From: Flavobacterium succinicans LMG 10402 | GTDB lineage: Bacteria > Bacteroidota > Bacteroidia > Flavobacteriales > Flavobacteriaceae | Assembly (NCBI RefSeq): GCF_000611675.1 | Contig: NZ_JATV01000014.1 | Span: forward strand, 34,852-98,851 | DNA: 64,000 bases | Reading direction: 5' to 3' | Part shown: positions 9,563 through 18,924 of the stretch, in pieces | Layout: the number at the start of each line of letters is the position of its first letter | Position numbering within the stretch: position 1 is the first letter of the stretch | The notes under the pieces: model-generated | Seen by the model: only the letters and a program-made list of their open reading frames with translations | Databases searched by the model: none | Told to the model about the DNA's origin: nothing | Translations under genes and position numbers: made by a program

Positions 9563-10945
9563 TTATAAATAGATTTGTAATTGCACTATAAATTCGCCTT
9601 TACTGTTTTCTTTTACGCCATCTGCGCTATACACTGGTCGAGTAGAATATTGAGCTGTAATTTTTGAATGTTGCCCATCGAGTAAAAAGTTGGTGCCGAT
9701 ATCAAATTGTGTACTTGATTTTTGTAAGGCATCAAAATCTTTATAGGTGATGGCGCCAAAGGGTTGAATTCGCACATTTGGTTTTTCCACTTTGCTAGGC
9801 AATAAAAAACCGGCTTGCGTATACCAAATAGAGCCGCTTCCAATGGTAGGTTGTGCATTACCTGGTCCTGCCATGGCTCTGTTTCCTGTAAATGAAGGGT
9901 CGGCAACGCCTACATTCATGATGCCGATATTGCGTAGATAGTTAGGGCCAAAATCATAATTATAATAAACACTATATGCGGTAACGGCCATTTTATGTTC
10001 TTTTTTGCCTACTGGCAAGTCCAAGAAGACATCGGTAGAGAAAAGATTCATGTCGTGCTTTTGAAGTTGAGCGTTGACAGAGGATTTCGTGGCGTTGGGT
10101 GCTCTATAAAAACCTGCGCCAATGTTGAATACTTTTTTGGTTCCTACGTATGACCCCACTTTAAAAGGTAATAGATTAGATTCTTGGTCTAAGAATTGGT
10201 ATTCAAAATAACCTGCCGTAGCCCATTTTGCGTTACCGTTGTTGTCTACTGCAACAGCATTGGAGGCATTTGTAACATTGGTTGGCACTACATTGGTCGC
10301 AAAGGGTTTGTTGTGGCTTAGTCGGTATTCCAACTTGCCGTATTTTCCTTTCGCGAATAATCCCATTTGTCGGGCAAATTGATCAGAGTTTTCAATTAAT
10401 GGCCAATTGAATATTGGGGCGTCAATGGTCAAGAAGTTTAGTGTAGAAGCCATGGTTTCTCTTGAAAGTCCCATGTAGTAGTGTAAGCCTCCACCTAGTG
10501 ACAAACTGAATTTTTTGTCTTTTTGTGGTAAAACCAAGGCGTATTCATTCCAAGCGTCATGAAAAAACAACCCCGGTTTTTTACCTGCTCCGTAACCCCC
10601 AGTGCCTGTTGTACCTGATGCACCACCACTGGTGAAGGACTGGTTGTTGATTCCAAAGTGTGTCACAATCATGTAACGCGGTGAGATTTGGGAGTAGGCC
10701 AAGAAACGCAATCTACGGTTCCCAATATCAGTGGCGCTTGAGGCTGCTTCATTGCCCACCATGGTTCCAGGATTCATTTGCGAAGAGCGAAACCAAATTT
10801 GATTCCACACAATAAATCGCATGTATTTCGATCCAGCATCGTTGAGGTTGAATTTCATACCACTCGTGTATTCACTTGAGCCTTGGGCAAAGCTAAATAG
10901 AGATGTTAGTAGGAGTAGGAGTAACAGTGCACTAATTTTTTTCAT
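9563..10945 (-). CDS. Outer-membrane porin
   Basis: This 460-residue protein has a signal peptide (MKK followed by a long Leu run, cleavage after SFAQ) and an aromatic-rich alternating beta-strand pattern to the end (VQLQIYL). Gly/Asn-rich loops occur near 115-130 and 215-235. The N-terminal strand motif of the form MKFNLNDAGSKYMRF is typical of flavobacterial porin-family proteins next to acs. It is the first gene of the minus-strand carboxylate unit, 33 bp before the permease, and probably lets small acids cross the outer membrane. No specific pore residues can be assigned. Confidence 0.85.
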   Translation of the reverse strand: MKKISALLLLLLLTSLFSFAQGSSEYTSGMKFNLNDAGSKYMRFIVWNQIWFRSSQMNPGTMVGNEAASSATDIGNRRLRFLAYSQISPRYMIVTHFGINNQSFTSGGASGTTGTGGYGAGKKPGLFFHDAWNEYALVLPQKDKKFSLSLGGGLHYYMGLSRETMASTLNFLTIDAPIFNWPLIENSDQFARQMGLFAKGKYGKLEYRLSHNKPFATNVVPTNVTNASNAVAVDNNGNAKWATAGYFEYQFLDQESNLLPFKVGSYVGTKKVFNIGAGFYRAPNATKSSVNAQLQKHDMNLFSTDVFLDLPVGKKEHKMAVTAYSVYYNYDFGPNYLRNIGIMNVGVADPSFTGNRAMAGPGNAQPTIGSGSIWYTQAGFLLPSKVEKPNVRIQPFGAITYKDFDALQKSSTQFDIGTNFLLDGQHSKITAQYSTRPVYSADGVKENSKGEFIVQLQIYL

Positions 10946-11117
10946 ATAGCTACAAATTATGGGTTACTAATGTCTATGTGATTGTTTTAATTTGAACAAA
11001 AGGAGTTTAAATTCAATGACATAGAAAATTAAATTTTTGTTTGATTTTCGTGAAGCCAAATTCCAATTTAATTTTTGATTAGCAAATAATGCTATAGATA
11101 AGTGTAAAATAGTATAG

Positions 11118-11537
11118 TTAATCCTTAAAACGCTCCCATTTAATGAGCATAAATTTATCGCCCAACTCAGTAATGATCATACCAGCACCTGTGAGTTGGT
11201 TTTTGTTTTTAATGTATTCTATTAATTCAGTGTGATTTAGGATTTTGTAGGTAGGATGGTAGTTTGCGTGTGAAGGTTTTTTGATATTGTATGATTTTAC
11301 CCAGTTGCTAATTGTAACATGGGATACGCCAAGTATGCGTTCAATTTCTCGATAGCTTAGGCCTTCTAGATATAATTGCAATGCTTTACAAACATAATAC
11401 TCGTCAATTTTTTTTCCAAGCTTGTTTACTGTGAAGCTATACTTGCATTTTTTACAAGTATATCTTTGTTTGTTGGCTATGATTCCGCTTTTGATCAGAT
11501 GGTCGCTCAAGCATTTCGGACAGCTAAAAAGTTCCAT
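11118..11537 (-). CDS. Solo zinc-ribbon/HTH protein related to IS1-type transposase N-terminus
   Basis: This 139-residue protein has an N-terminal zinc ribbon with two CxxC pairs (CPKCLSDH at 6-13 and CKKC at 28-31), then an HTH of the IS1/IS1595 InsA type (LSYREIERILGVSHVTISNWVK, split here as LSYREIERILG and SHVTISNWVK). The remaining ~50 residues end in GAGMIITELGDKFMLIKWERF and carry no DDE nuclease. No second transposase frame, inverted repeats or target duplications were seen nearby. It is more likely a domesticated DNA-binding regulator than an active element. It lies upstream of the porin/acs unit, so a regulatory link is possible but unproven. Confidence 0.85.
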   Translation of the reverse strand: MELFSCPKCLSDHLIKSGIIANKQRYTCKKCKYSFTVNKLGKKIDEYYVCKALQLYLEGLSYREIERILGVSHVTISNWVKSYNIKKPSHANYHPTYKILNHTELIEYIKNKNQLTGAGMIITELGDKFMLIKWERFKD

Positions 11538-11805
11538 ATATATTTAATTTGCATAAATATAGTAATTTTGCAACATTGTAAATATATTTTTAAAAAAATG
11601 AAGCTTATTTTTTTAGAATTCCATGTTTTTCTAGTCAAAAAATCAGTTTATAGCAAAAAAATGAAGAATGTTCGATTATGCTTCGTTGCTTTTGATTAGC
11701 TCACAGCGTTGCGTTTTTTTAAATTTTGTATAAAAAAGGAGAATCGCTAGTGCGAGAACAGCCGAAAATAGCGAAATGGAAGTTCCATGAGATTATAAAA
11801 CAAAA
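11538..11805. other. Intergenic spacer, no gene seen
   Basis: This AT-rich stretch lies between the zinc-ribbon/HTH gene and the tRNA-Phe terminator. I see only stop-rich frames. A possible -7 box reading TATATTTA on the minus strand about 20 bp before the HTH gene is the only regulatory hint. Confidence 0.4.
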
Positions 11806-11831
11806 AACCCGAATATTGCTATTCGGGTTTT
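11806..11831 (-). terminator. Terminator downstream of tRNA-Phe
   Basis: The stem AACCCGAATA/TATTCGGGTT with a short loop is followed on the minus strand by a T-rich tail. Confidence 0.8.
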
Positions 11832-11832
11832 G

Positions 11833-11905
11833 TGGTACCTCCAGGGATCGAACCAGGGACACATGGATTTTCAGTCCATTGCTCTACCATCTGAGCTAAG
11901 GTACC
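11833..11905 (-). tRNA. tRNA-Phe (GAA)
   Basis: A 73-nt cloverleaf on the minus strand. The acceptor stem GGTACCT pairs with AGGTACC and is followed by discriminator A. The anticodon loop CTGAAAA is closed by ATGGA/TCCAT and gives anticodon GAA. The T-loop reads TTCGATC. The CCA end is not encoded. Confidence 0.96.
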
Positions 11906-11991
11906 TTGCTTGTTGCGGGTGCAAATATAGAACCATTTTTAATTTATCCAAAACATTTTGTAAAAAAAAATCAATTCGTACCTTGCTTTCT

Positions 11992-11999
11992 TAAATTTG
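11992..11999 (+). promoter_or_regulatory. Candidate -7 box before coaX
   Basis: TAAATTTG matches the Bacteroidota -7 consensus TAnnTTTG exactly, 5 bp before the coaX ATG. Transcription would begin almost at the start codon, giving a leaderless or near-leaderless message. No clear -33 TTTG at the usual distance. Confidence 0.3.
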
Positions 12000-12004
12000 T
12001 AAAA

Positions 12005-12739
12005 ATGATTGTAGCAGTTGATGTCGGGAACACTAGAGTCAAAGCGGCTGTTTTTGAGGAGAATACTTCGGTGGAGTTTTTTGTTTTTGATACAAAAGAG
12101 ATACAAAATCAACTTCAAAAAATTTTAAAAAAATATCCAGAAGTAACGCATTTGGTTGTTTCTTCAGTTGGAAATGTGACTCAAGACGTATTTTTAGCAT
12201 TGGAAAATGAAATCGTTGTTCATTTTGTGTCGCACAAAAGCGCTTTTCCTTTTGTGAATACTTATGCCACACCCATGACCTTAGGAATCGATAGGATGGT
12301 TTTGGCTGCTGGAGCCACTTTGAGTTTTCCGGGTCAGAACCGCTTGGTGATTGATGCGGGTACTTGTGTAACGTATGATTGTGTGGATGCTGATGATCGT
12401 TATTTGGGTGGAGCTATATCGCCAGGAATTCGGTTGCGATACGAAGCATTACACAATTATACGGCAAAGTTACCCTTGCTATCCTTGGAGCCTCCGCTGG
12501 ATTTTGTTGGTAATTCTACAGCTTCGGCCATACACTCGGGCGTGGTCAATGGGCTTGTATATGAAATTGATGGCTTCATAGAGGAATTCAAAGCAAAGTA
12601 TTCAAATTTTATCATAATTTTAACGGGGGGTGATGCACTTTTTTTGGCGATGCGATTAAAAAATACCATATTTGCCAATTCAAATTTCCTTTTAGAGAGT
12701 TTGAATCAAACATTTCAATATTCAATCCACAATGATTAA
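12005..12739 (+). CDS. coaX: Type III pantothenate kinase
   Basis: This is the first step of coenzyme A synthesis (pantothenate to 4'-phosphopantothenate). The ATG at 12005 gives 244 residues and puts the phosphate-binding motif DVGNTRVKAAVF at residues 5-16, where the family has it; the longer frame upstream runs back to the tRNA and lacks family features. Other CoaX motifs are TLGIDRMVLAAGA and DAGTCVTYD. The 3' end overlaps the next gene by 8 bp, so this starts an operon with an outer-membrane protein and lptC. Confidence 0.95.
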   Translation: MIVAVDVGNTRVKAAVFEENTSVEFFVFDTKEIQNQLQKILKKYPEVTHLVVSSVGNVTQDVFLALENEIVVHFVSHKSAFPFVNTYATPMTLGIDRMVLAAGATLSFPGQNRLVIDAGTCVTYDCVDADDRYLGGAISPGIRLRYEALHNYTAKLPLLSLEPPLDFVGNSTASAIHSGVVNGLVYEIDGFIEEFKAKYSNFIIILTGGDALFLAMRLKNTIFANSNFLLESLNQTFQYSIHND

Positions 12740-13979
12740 AAAAATAATTGTAGCAACTGGTTTGCTTTTTTCATTTGTATCTTTTGCACAACAAGGTACA
12801 TCTTCTCCTTATTCTTATTATGGAATTGGTGAAATAAGATATAGAGGAATGTTAGAAAATCGTTCTATGGGAGGTGTTGCTGTAGAGCAAGATAGTATCC
12901 ATGTTAATGTTGAAAATCCTGCTAGTTACGCTAGTTTACGACAAACTACTTTGACCATGGGCGGGACTTATGGTAGAAGAGCCTTGGAAGATAATGTTGG
13001 GAAAGCATCAACAGCTAGAACCACTGTTGATTATATGGTAGTAGCTATACCTGTGGGGAAATTAGGAATTGGTTTTGGATTAATTCCGTATTCTTCGGTA
13101 GGATACAAAATTCAGTCTGTTTCGGCTGATTTGGATAAAAATAATTCACGTCTAGAAGGAACCGGAGGTGTCAACAAAGCGTTTATTGGCGCGGGGTACA
13201 AACTGACAAAAAACTTTAGTTTTGGTGCTGACTTTCAATATAATTTTGGTAAAATTCAAACCGAAAGTTTAGAGTATATTACAGGTGTTCCTGTGGGAAC
13301 AAGAGAAACGAATCTGACCTATATCAATGGTGCCAATTTTAATGTAGGTGCAATGTATCAAGCTAAAATTTCTCCAAAACTAAGCCTTTATTCTAGTTTG
13401 AATTATACTTTTCAAGGAAATTTAACTTCTGAAAACACTCGAAATATTTCAACGATTGACTATGATGGAACTGTTAATATTGATCCAGAGGGTTTTGATG
13501 AGTTGCAATCATCTAAAAGTCTTTCTTTACCCAGTAAAGTTACCTTTGGGGTAGGTGTTGGACAAGCCAGAAAATGGATGTTAGGTACTGAAATTGCGCT
13601 TCGTGAAGCGGGCGATTTGGCCAATAATTTTAATAATGTTGCAGGGGTTACTTTTGATCCTTACAAGCGAGTTAGTGTGGGTGGATATTATATTCCAAAT
13701 TTTAATTCTTTCACGAGTTATTTGGAAAGAGTAGTATATAGAGCTGGAATTCGATATGAAAAAACAGGTTTGGTAGTTAAGAATCAACACATAGAGGATA
13801 AGTCTTTTACTTTAGGTTTTGGTTTGCCCGCGATAGGAACCTTTTCTAATTTTAATATTGGTTTAGAATACGGCATCAAAGGGACTACTGCTGCGGGATT
13901 GATCAAAGAAAACTACTTCAATGCAAGTGTGAGTTTTTCTCTTAATGACAAATGGTTCGTAAAACGAAAATTCTACTAG
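12732..13979 (+). CDS. Outer-membrane beta-barrel protein (FadL/OmpP1-like)
   Basis: The 415-residue protein has a signal peptide (MIKKIIVATG ... VSFAQ) and a mature start rich in Ser/Tyr/Gly (SSPYSYYGIGE). It has repeated beta-hairpin patterns with aromatic girdles and an N-terminal stretch on asymmetric membrane-lipid-like features (SMGGVAV, NVENPASYA) found in FadL-type transport proteins. The C-terminus ends in a strand close to KWFVKRKFY. It overlaps coaX by 8 bp and precedes lptC by 19 bp. The transported compound is unknown; hydrophobic solute uptake is a family-level guess. Confidence 0.8.
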   Translation: MIKKIIVATGLLFSFVSFAQQGTSSPYSYYGIGEIRYRGMLENRSMGGVAVEQDSIHVNVENPASYASLRQTTLTMGGTYGRRALEDNVGKASTARTTVDYMVVAIPVGKLGIGFGLIPYSSVGYKIQSVSADLDKNNSRLEGTGGVNKAFIGAGYKLTKNFSFGADFQYNFGKIQTESLEYITGVPVGTRETNLTYINGANFNVGAMYQAKISPKLSLYSSLNYTFQGNLTSENTRNISTIDYDGTVNIDPEGFDELQSSKSLSLPSKVTFGVGVGQARKWMLGTEIALREAGDLANNFNNVAGVTFDPYKRVSVGGYYIPNFNSFTSYLERVVYRAGIRYEKTGLVVKNQHIEDKSFTLGFGLPAIGTFSNFNIGLEYGIKGTTAAGLIKENYFNASVSFSLNDKWFVKRKFY

Positions 13980-13998
13980 TAGTACGTAAGGCTTTCTA

Positions 13999-14553
13999 AT
14001 GACAATTTCCTTAAAAAAAATATTTTCAAAACTACTTTGTGTAACTCTATTGTGGAGTGTGATTGCTTGTGAAAGCAATTTCAAAGAAGTTCAAAAAATC
14101 AATTATTCCGAATTTAATCCTTCAGGAGAAGCAGATTCTATCAATGTAAAATATACTGACTCTGGGCGTATTTCGGCGATTTTGATTAGTTCTAAAATGT
14201 TAGATTATTCAGCCGTAGATTTTCCTTTTACGGAATTCCCAAAAGGTATTGATGTTACTTTGTTTGATGCTAAAGGCAAAAAGACATTTGTGAAATCCAA
14301 TTACGCAATATCTTACAAAAAAACAGGTATTATTGATTTGCAAGGAAAGGTTCGAATTACCACAGAAGAAGGTCAGGTTTTAGCAACTGAACAATTGTAT
14401 TTTGATCAAAAAAATGAATGGTTTTACACCGAGCGACATTTTGTCTTTACCAGTCCGAAAGGAAATTCTGAAGGTCAAGGGATTGATTTTAGTAAAGATT
14501 TCAAAGTGATTAATTCGCAAAAAATATCTGGTGAGGTGGATACCAATAAATAA
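13999..14553 (+). CDS. lptC: LPS export periplasmic lipoprotein LptC
   Basis: This 184-residue protein has an N-terminal signal with a lipobox-like SVIAC (Cys24), followed by a beta-jellyroll segment. Recognisable LptC features are FPKGIDVTLFD, the repeated alternation around YKKTGIIDLQGKVRITTEEG, and LYFDQKNEWFYTE. In the Lpt bridge LptC links the ABC transporter to LptA and passes lipopolysaccharide across the periplasm. In Bacteroidota it is often a lipoprotein rather than a TM-anchored protein. It is co-transcribed with the upstream outer-membrane gene. Confidence 0.88.
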   Translation: MTISLKKIFSKLLCVTLLWSVIACESNFKEVQKINYSEFNPSGEADSINVKYTDSGRISAILISSKMLDYSAVDFPFTEFPKGIDVTLFDAKGKKTFVKSNYAISYKKTGIIDLQGKVRITTEEGQVLATEQLYFDQKNEWFYTERHFVFTSPKGNSEGQGIDFSKDFKVINSQKISGEVDTNK

Positions 14554-14561
14554 AAATAATT

Positions 14562-14756
14562 ATGAAATATTTAAAATTTACTTCTTACGCTTATCTTGTT
14601 ATTGCTTTGATTTGTGTTTATGATGGTGTTAAAAAGTGGAATGACCCAACATCTGGGCCTTGGTTGAGTTTAGGAATTGCAGTGGTGGCTGTTTTTATGT
14701 TCTTTTTTAGAACTAAATATGCCAAACGATTTGAAGATCGCGATGCCCAAAAATAG
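14562..14756 (+). CDS. Small two-TM membrane protein, unknown
   Basis: This 64-residue protein has two membrane segments (about 7-22 and 33-50), a central KKWNDPTSGPW turn, and a basic/acidic C-terminus. It starts 8 bp after lptC and is probably in the same operon. I do not recognise a family beyond small flavobacterial membrane proteins that lie next to lptC. Confidence 0.75.
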   Translation: MKYLKFTSYAYLVIALICVYDGVKKWNDPTSGPWLSLGIAVVAVFMFFFRTKYAKRFEDRDAQK

Positions 14757-14945
14757 ACTCTAGAAAATCTTGAAGCTAGTTGAAAAGTGAATGTTTTGTG
14801 CTTAATTTACTTTTGTTGTTTTTTCAGTAACTACAAAATGTCGTAAAACATAAAAAAAACTTTTAAAATAAAACACTCCAAGTGTTATTATTAACTAGAT
14901 AATTGTATTTTCGCAAATCGAATATAAAAATTAACTATAATAGAA

Positions 14946-17045
14946 ATGGCAGTTTTAGCAAAAATTAGACAACGTTCCGCACTATTGATTGGAGCAATTG
15001 CATTAGCATTGTTTGCATTTATCATTCAAGACCTTATTGGAAAAGGTGGTCTTGGTCAAAATACAAAAGATGTAGGAAGTATAAATGATAAAGATATTGC
15101 TTTTGAAGATTTTAGACTAAAAGTTACTAATTTAGAAAAAAGTGGTCAAGGGATTTCTGCAACAGAAGCAGCAAATAGAGTTTGGGAACAAGAAGTGACT
15201 ATTGCTTTGTTGTCTGAAGAATTTGAAAAATTAGGATTAAGAGTAGGTGAAAAACACATTATTGAAGTGTTGAAAGCAGATCAAAATATTGGTAGAAACC
15301 CAATGTTCTTGAATGCAGCAGGTATGTTTGATATTGCAAAATTCAAACAATTTTTCAGCAGTAATCCTGAGCAAGCACAGTTCTTAAAAGAGAGAGAAAA
15401 AGATGCTGAAATCAATGCAAAATATCAAATGTATAATTCTTTGATCAAATCAGCATTGTATACTACAGAAGCAGAAGGAAAAATGAAATATGAAGCAGAA
15501 GCAAACAAGGTTAATTTTGCTTATGTAGCTGGTTTATATTCTACCATTAAAGATAGTGAGGTAAAAATCACTGATGCTGAAATCACTGAGTATATGACTA
15601 AAAACAAAAAGAAATTCAAAGCTGATGAGTCTCGTGAAATTTCTTATGTTTTGATTGAAGATAAAGCTTCAGCACAAGATGAAGCTGAAATTAAAAATAA
15701 AATTACAAGTTTGTTATCAGGAAGCGTGGTGTATAACCAAGCTACTGCCAAAAACGATACCGTTCCTGGTTTTAAAAATGCTAAAAACGCGATTGATTTT
15801 GTAAATGCAAATTCTGATGTTCCTTACGATTCAACTTATATCGCTAAGAAAGATTTACCAGCAGTTGATGCAGATCGTTTGTTTGCTTTGCCTGCAGGTG
15901 CAGTTTACGGGCCTTACAAATTTGGAACTTACTATTGCTTGTCAAAATCTTTAGGTTTTAAATCGGGAGTGAATGCAAAAGCAAGTCACATTTTGATCAG
16001 TTATGAAGGAACACAAGTGCCTAACAAACGTGAGTTAAGAACTAAAGAAGAAGCAAAAGCAAAAGCTGAATCTATTTTAGCGCAAGTGCAAGCAAATCCT
16101 GATAGTTTCTTGATGTTGGCTTTTACAGCTTCTGATGATTCTTCTGCACAACAAGGTGGAGATTTAGGATATTTTGGACCTAATGCCATGGTAAAACCAT
16201 TTAATGACTTTGTTTTCAATAATGGAATTGGAAAAATTGGTTTGGTTGAAACTCCTTTTGGTTTTCATATTATTAAAATTACTGATAAGCAAGACGGTAT
16301 TCGTTTAGCAACTGTAGCACAACGTATCGAGCCTTCTGAAGTTACTTCAGACAAATTGTTTGCACAAGCAACGCAATTTGAAATGGAAGCAGCAGACAAA
16401 GATTTTGATAAATTGGCTAAAGACATGAAATTGACAGTTGCTCCTGTGGTTAACGTTACTGCAATGGATGAAAATTTTGGTTCATTAGGCGCTCAAAGAA
16501 ATATTGTGAGATGGGCATTTGAAGGAGATTCTAAAGTCGGTACGGTAAAACGTTTTGAAATAGCTAACATTGGTCACGTAATTGCTAAAGTAAAAAGCAT
16601 TGACAATTCAGGTTTAATTGCAATCGCTACCGCTAGACCTTACGTTGAACCAATCCTTAAGAACAAGAAAAAAGCAGAGTTAATTAAAGCTAAAATGACA
16701 GGTGCTTCACTTGAGGCTATTGCCAAAGCAGTAGGCGCACCGGTACAACAAGCAACAGGATTAACTTTAGAAAATGCAGTATTGCCAGGTGGAGTAGGAC
16801 AAGAAGCTAAAGTTGTAGGTAATGCTTTAGCATTGGCTGCCAATAAAATTTCGGCTCCGATAGAAGGAAATACAGGTGTTTATGTTGTGAAAAATGTAAG
16901 TACTATCAAAGCTCCAACTTTGAAAAGTCATGCGCCTTACATCACTAAATTGAAAACACAAAGTAGTGGTGATATGAATAGAGCCATTCCTGCTTTGAAA
17001 GCAGCGGCTACAATCGAAGACAACAGAAAACAATTCGGTTTGTAA
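14946..17045 (+). CDS. PpiD/SurA-like periplasmic peptidyl-prolyl isomerase
   Basis: This 699-residue protein has one N-terminal membrane anchor (about 12-28) and a SurA-N-like helical chaperone region to about 330. A parvulin (PpiC) domain runs at about 345-455, with KASHILISYEG at its start, QQGGDLGYFG in the middle and VETPFGFHIIKI at its end. A second degenerate isomerase-like region fills the C-terminus. It probably assists folding of exported and outer-membrane proteins in the periplasm. It has its own 189-bp upstream spacer and is followed by a terminator. No frameshift is seen. Confidence 0.92.
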   Translation: MAVLAKIRQRSALLIGAIALALFAFIIQDLIGKGGLGQNTKDVGSINDKDIAFEDFRLKVTNLEKSGQGISATEAANRVWEQEVTIALLSEEFEKLGLRVGEKHIIEVLKADQNIGRNPMFLNAAGMFDIAKFKQFFSSNPEQAQFLKEREKDAEINAKYQMYNSLIKSALYTTEAEGKMKYEAEANKVNFAYVAGLYSTIKDSEVKITDAEITEYMTKNKKKFKADESREISYVLIEDKASAQDEAEIKNKITSLLSGSVVYNQATAKNDTVPGFKNAKNAIDFVNANSDVPYDSTYIAKKDLPAVDADRLFALPAGAVYGPYKFGTYYCLSKSLGFKSGVNAKASHILISYEGTQVPNKRELRTKEEAKAKAESILAQVQANPDSFLMLAFTASDDSSAQQGGDLGYFGPNAMVKPFNDFVFNNGIGKIGLVETPFGFHIIKITDKQDGIRLATVAQRIEPSEVTSDKLFAQATQFEMEAADKDFDKLAKDMKLTVAPVVNVTAMDENFGSLGAQRNIVRWAFEGDSKVGTVKRFEIANIGHVIAKVKSIDNSGLIAIATARPYVEPILKNKKKAELIKAKMTGASLEAIAKAVGAPVQQATGLTLENAVLPGGVGQEAKVVGNALALAANKISAPIEGNTGVYVVKNVSTIKAPTLKSHAPYITKLKTQSSGDMNRAIPALKAAATIEDNRKQFGL

Positions 17046-17078
17046 TCGATAATAAAGTTTAGTTATTATATTTAGAAG

Positions 17079-17110
17079 CCAGTTACATTAATTTGTAACT
17101 GGTTTTTTTT
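17079..17110 (+). terminator. Rho-independent terminator after the ppiD-like gene
   Basis: An 8-bp stem CCAGTTAC/GTAACTGG with loop ATTAATTT is followed by eight T. Confidence 0.9.
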
Positions 17111-17152
17111 GCACGCTATTTTTTACTAATTTAGATTACTAACCCAATTATT

Positions 17153-18919
17153 ATGGCTTCATTTCCTTCGCTTCAAAAAGTATGGCTTGCCACCTCTACA
17201 ACCGTTCTTCGTTTTCCACTTGAGTTTGTTGTGACTTTATTGGGAACCCTATTTGCGTTGTTAATGGTTAAAAATAACTATGCAACAGCAGAGGAAGCAC
17301 AAATGATCAAAACCATTATGAGCTGTTCGTTGTGTTTAGTATGGTTTTTGTCTTGCACGCTGTTTTTTAACACAAGTAATAAATCTATTGTTTTTAGGGT
17401 TTTGAGTAGTTGTTTAGGGGGATTTTTGCTATTTCTGTTTGTATTTAGTCTTGAGATTCCCACGGCTAGTATTGATTTTTTACAATTTTTTGTTTTGTCG
17501 ATTGCCCTGCATTTGCTGGTTTCTTTTGCTGCTTTTTTAGCAAAACAGTATTGCGAAGAGGAATTTTGGGAATTCAATAAACAACTCTTTTTACGAATTA
17601 TAACGGCTGGTTTGTATAGTGGTTTTCTTTTTGCAGGCTTGGCTTTGGCCATCGTTGCTATAAAGGAATTGTTCGGTTTTGAGTTGGATGAAAAGATTTT
17701 TGGTTATCTCTTTGTAGTAATAGCTGGGCCATTTAATACACTCTTTTTTTTGAGTGGTGTACCTGTTATTCAAAGCGTCAATACGACGCTCACACTTAGT
17801 TATCCTATTGGTCTTAAGAAATTCACTCAATATGTACTACTGCCTTTAATTAGTCTTTATTTGGTGATATTGCTTTGTTATGAAGCGAAGATCCTTATTA
17901 CTCTTTCTTTGCCTATTGGCTGGGTTTCGTATTTGGTATTGGTTTTTGCTATTATCGGTATTTTGTCTTTTTTATTGGTTCATCCCATTGCTTCGTCGGC
18001 AGGTAATTTGTGGATGCAAACCTTCAATCGTTGGTTTTATTACTTGTTAATTCCTTTATTGGGCTTGTTGTTTTGGGCCATAGGTTATCGAATTTATAGC
18101 TATGGTTTTACCCATGAACGTTATTATGTTTTACTGTTGTCCATTTGGTTGGCCGTAGTTGTGGGATACTTTTTAGCGAGCAAAACGCCTAAAATTAAAT
18201 TTATACCCATAAGTATGTGTCTTGCGGCACTTTTCTCAATTGCAGGTCCGCAAAGTGCCGATAGCATTTCGAAAAGGAGTCAGTTGCTTCGTTTTGAATA
18301 CTACATGCAGCAATTAGACACCAAGAAATTAAGCTTTGAAGCAGAAAAGGATCTGAGTTCTATTGTTTATTTTTTACAAGATAATTATACTGCCAAAGTA
18401 TTACAGCCGTATAGTAAAGGTAAATTGACTGCATTACTTGCTCAAGAGGAGAAGCCAAGTGTGTCTAAGATTATGGAGGCGTTAGGGCTTACTTATAGGT
18501 CGCGTTATGATTTGGAGACTAGCAATCGAACGGTTTTTAATTATACTTTTTATGATAATGCTGCTCATCGCATTGAAAACATTCGTGGCTATGATTTGTT
18601 GTTTTCCGTTTCCAATTATAATGAAGTGAACTGTACCAATTGCATTACATTGAATGGTATTCCGTACAATGTACAATCTAGTAAGAAGCCCTATGGTCTA
18701 GATCTTCAGGTGAATCAGGATACTATGCCGTTGCGTTTGTTTGATTTTATTAATGGCCATGCTGGTTTTCATAATGCTAATTCCAAAAAAATCACACAAC
18801 GCGTAGAGTACCCAAAATATACACTGCTTATTACTTATCTTGAAGCAGCGGGTACTATCAAAAATGGAAAAAAGACAACAGAAAGTTATAATATTAAAGT
18901 CCTTTTGAAAATAAAATAG
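17153..18919 (+). CDS. DUF4153 multi-spanning membrane protein
   Basis: This 588-residue protein has about 12 hydrophobic segments over residues 1-370, followed by a soluble C-terminal region of ~200 residues (contains LEAAGTIKNGKK). The N-terminal pattern (LRFPLEFVVTLLGTLFALL) and the paired-segment layout match DUF4153, an inner-membrane family without an assigned activity. It is monocistronic, between a terminator and repeat copy A. Confidence 0.85.
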   Translation: MASFPSLQKVWLATSTTVLRFPLEFVVTLLGTLFALLMVKNNYATAEEAQMIKTIMSCSLCLVWFLSCTLFFNTSNKSIVFRVLSSCLGGFLLFLFVFSLEIPTASIDFLQFFVLSIALHLLVSFAAFLAKQYCEEEFWEFNKQLFLRIITAGLYSGFLFAGLALAIVAIKELFGFELDEKIFGYLFVVIAGPFNTLFFLSGVPVIQSVNTTLTLSYPIGLKKFTQYVLLPLISLYLVILLCYEAKILITLSLPIGWVSYLVLVFAIIGILSFLLVHPIASSAGNLWMQTFNRWFYYLLIPLLGLLFWAIGYRIYSYGFTHERYYVLLLSIWLAVVVGYFLASKTPKIKFIPISMCLAALFSIAGPQSADSISKRSQLLRFEYYMQQLDTKKLSFEAEKDLSSIVYFLQDNYTAKVLQPYSKGKLTALLAQEEKPSVSKIMEALGLTYRSRYDLETSNRTVFNYTFYDNAAHRIENIRGYDLLFSVSNYNEVNCTNCITLNGIPYNVQSSKKPYGLDLQVNQDTMPLRLFDFINGHAGFHNANSKKITQRVEYPKYTLLITYLEAAGTIKNGKKTTESYNIKVLLKIK

Positions 18920-18924
18920 ACATT

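Noticed and set aside
10900..10945. Repeated TAGGAG/AGTAGG units in the signal peptide region of the porin gene as a possible phase-variation tract
   Set aside because: The unit is a multiple of three and only encodes a Leu run of the signal peptide, so changes in copy number would not shift the frame.
11118..11537. Active IS1 insertion sequence
   Set aside because: No catalytic transposase frame, terminal inverted repeats or target duplications could be found around the gene.
11906..12004. Longer coaX with an upstream start
   Set aside because: The extra 33 codons run back to the tRNA-Phe gene and lie before the family's N-terminal phosphate motif; the ATG at 12005 fits the family.
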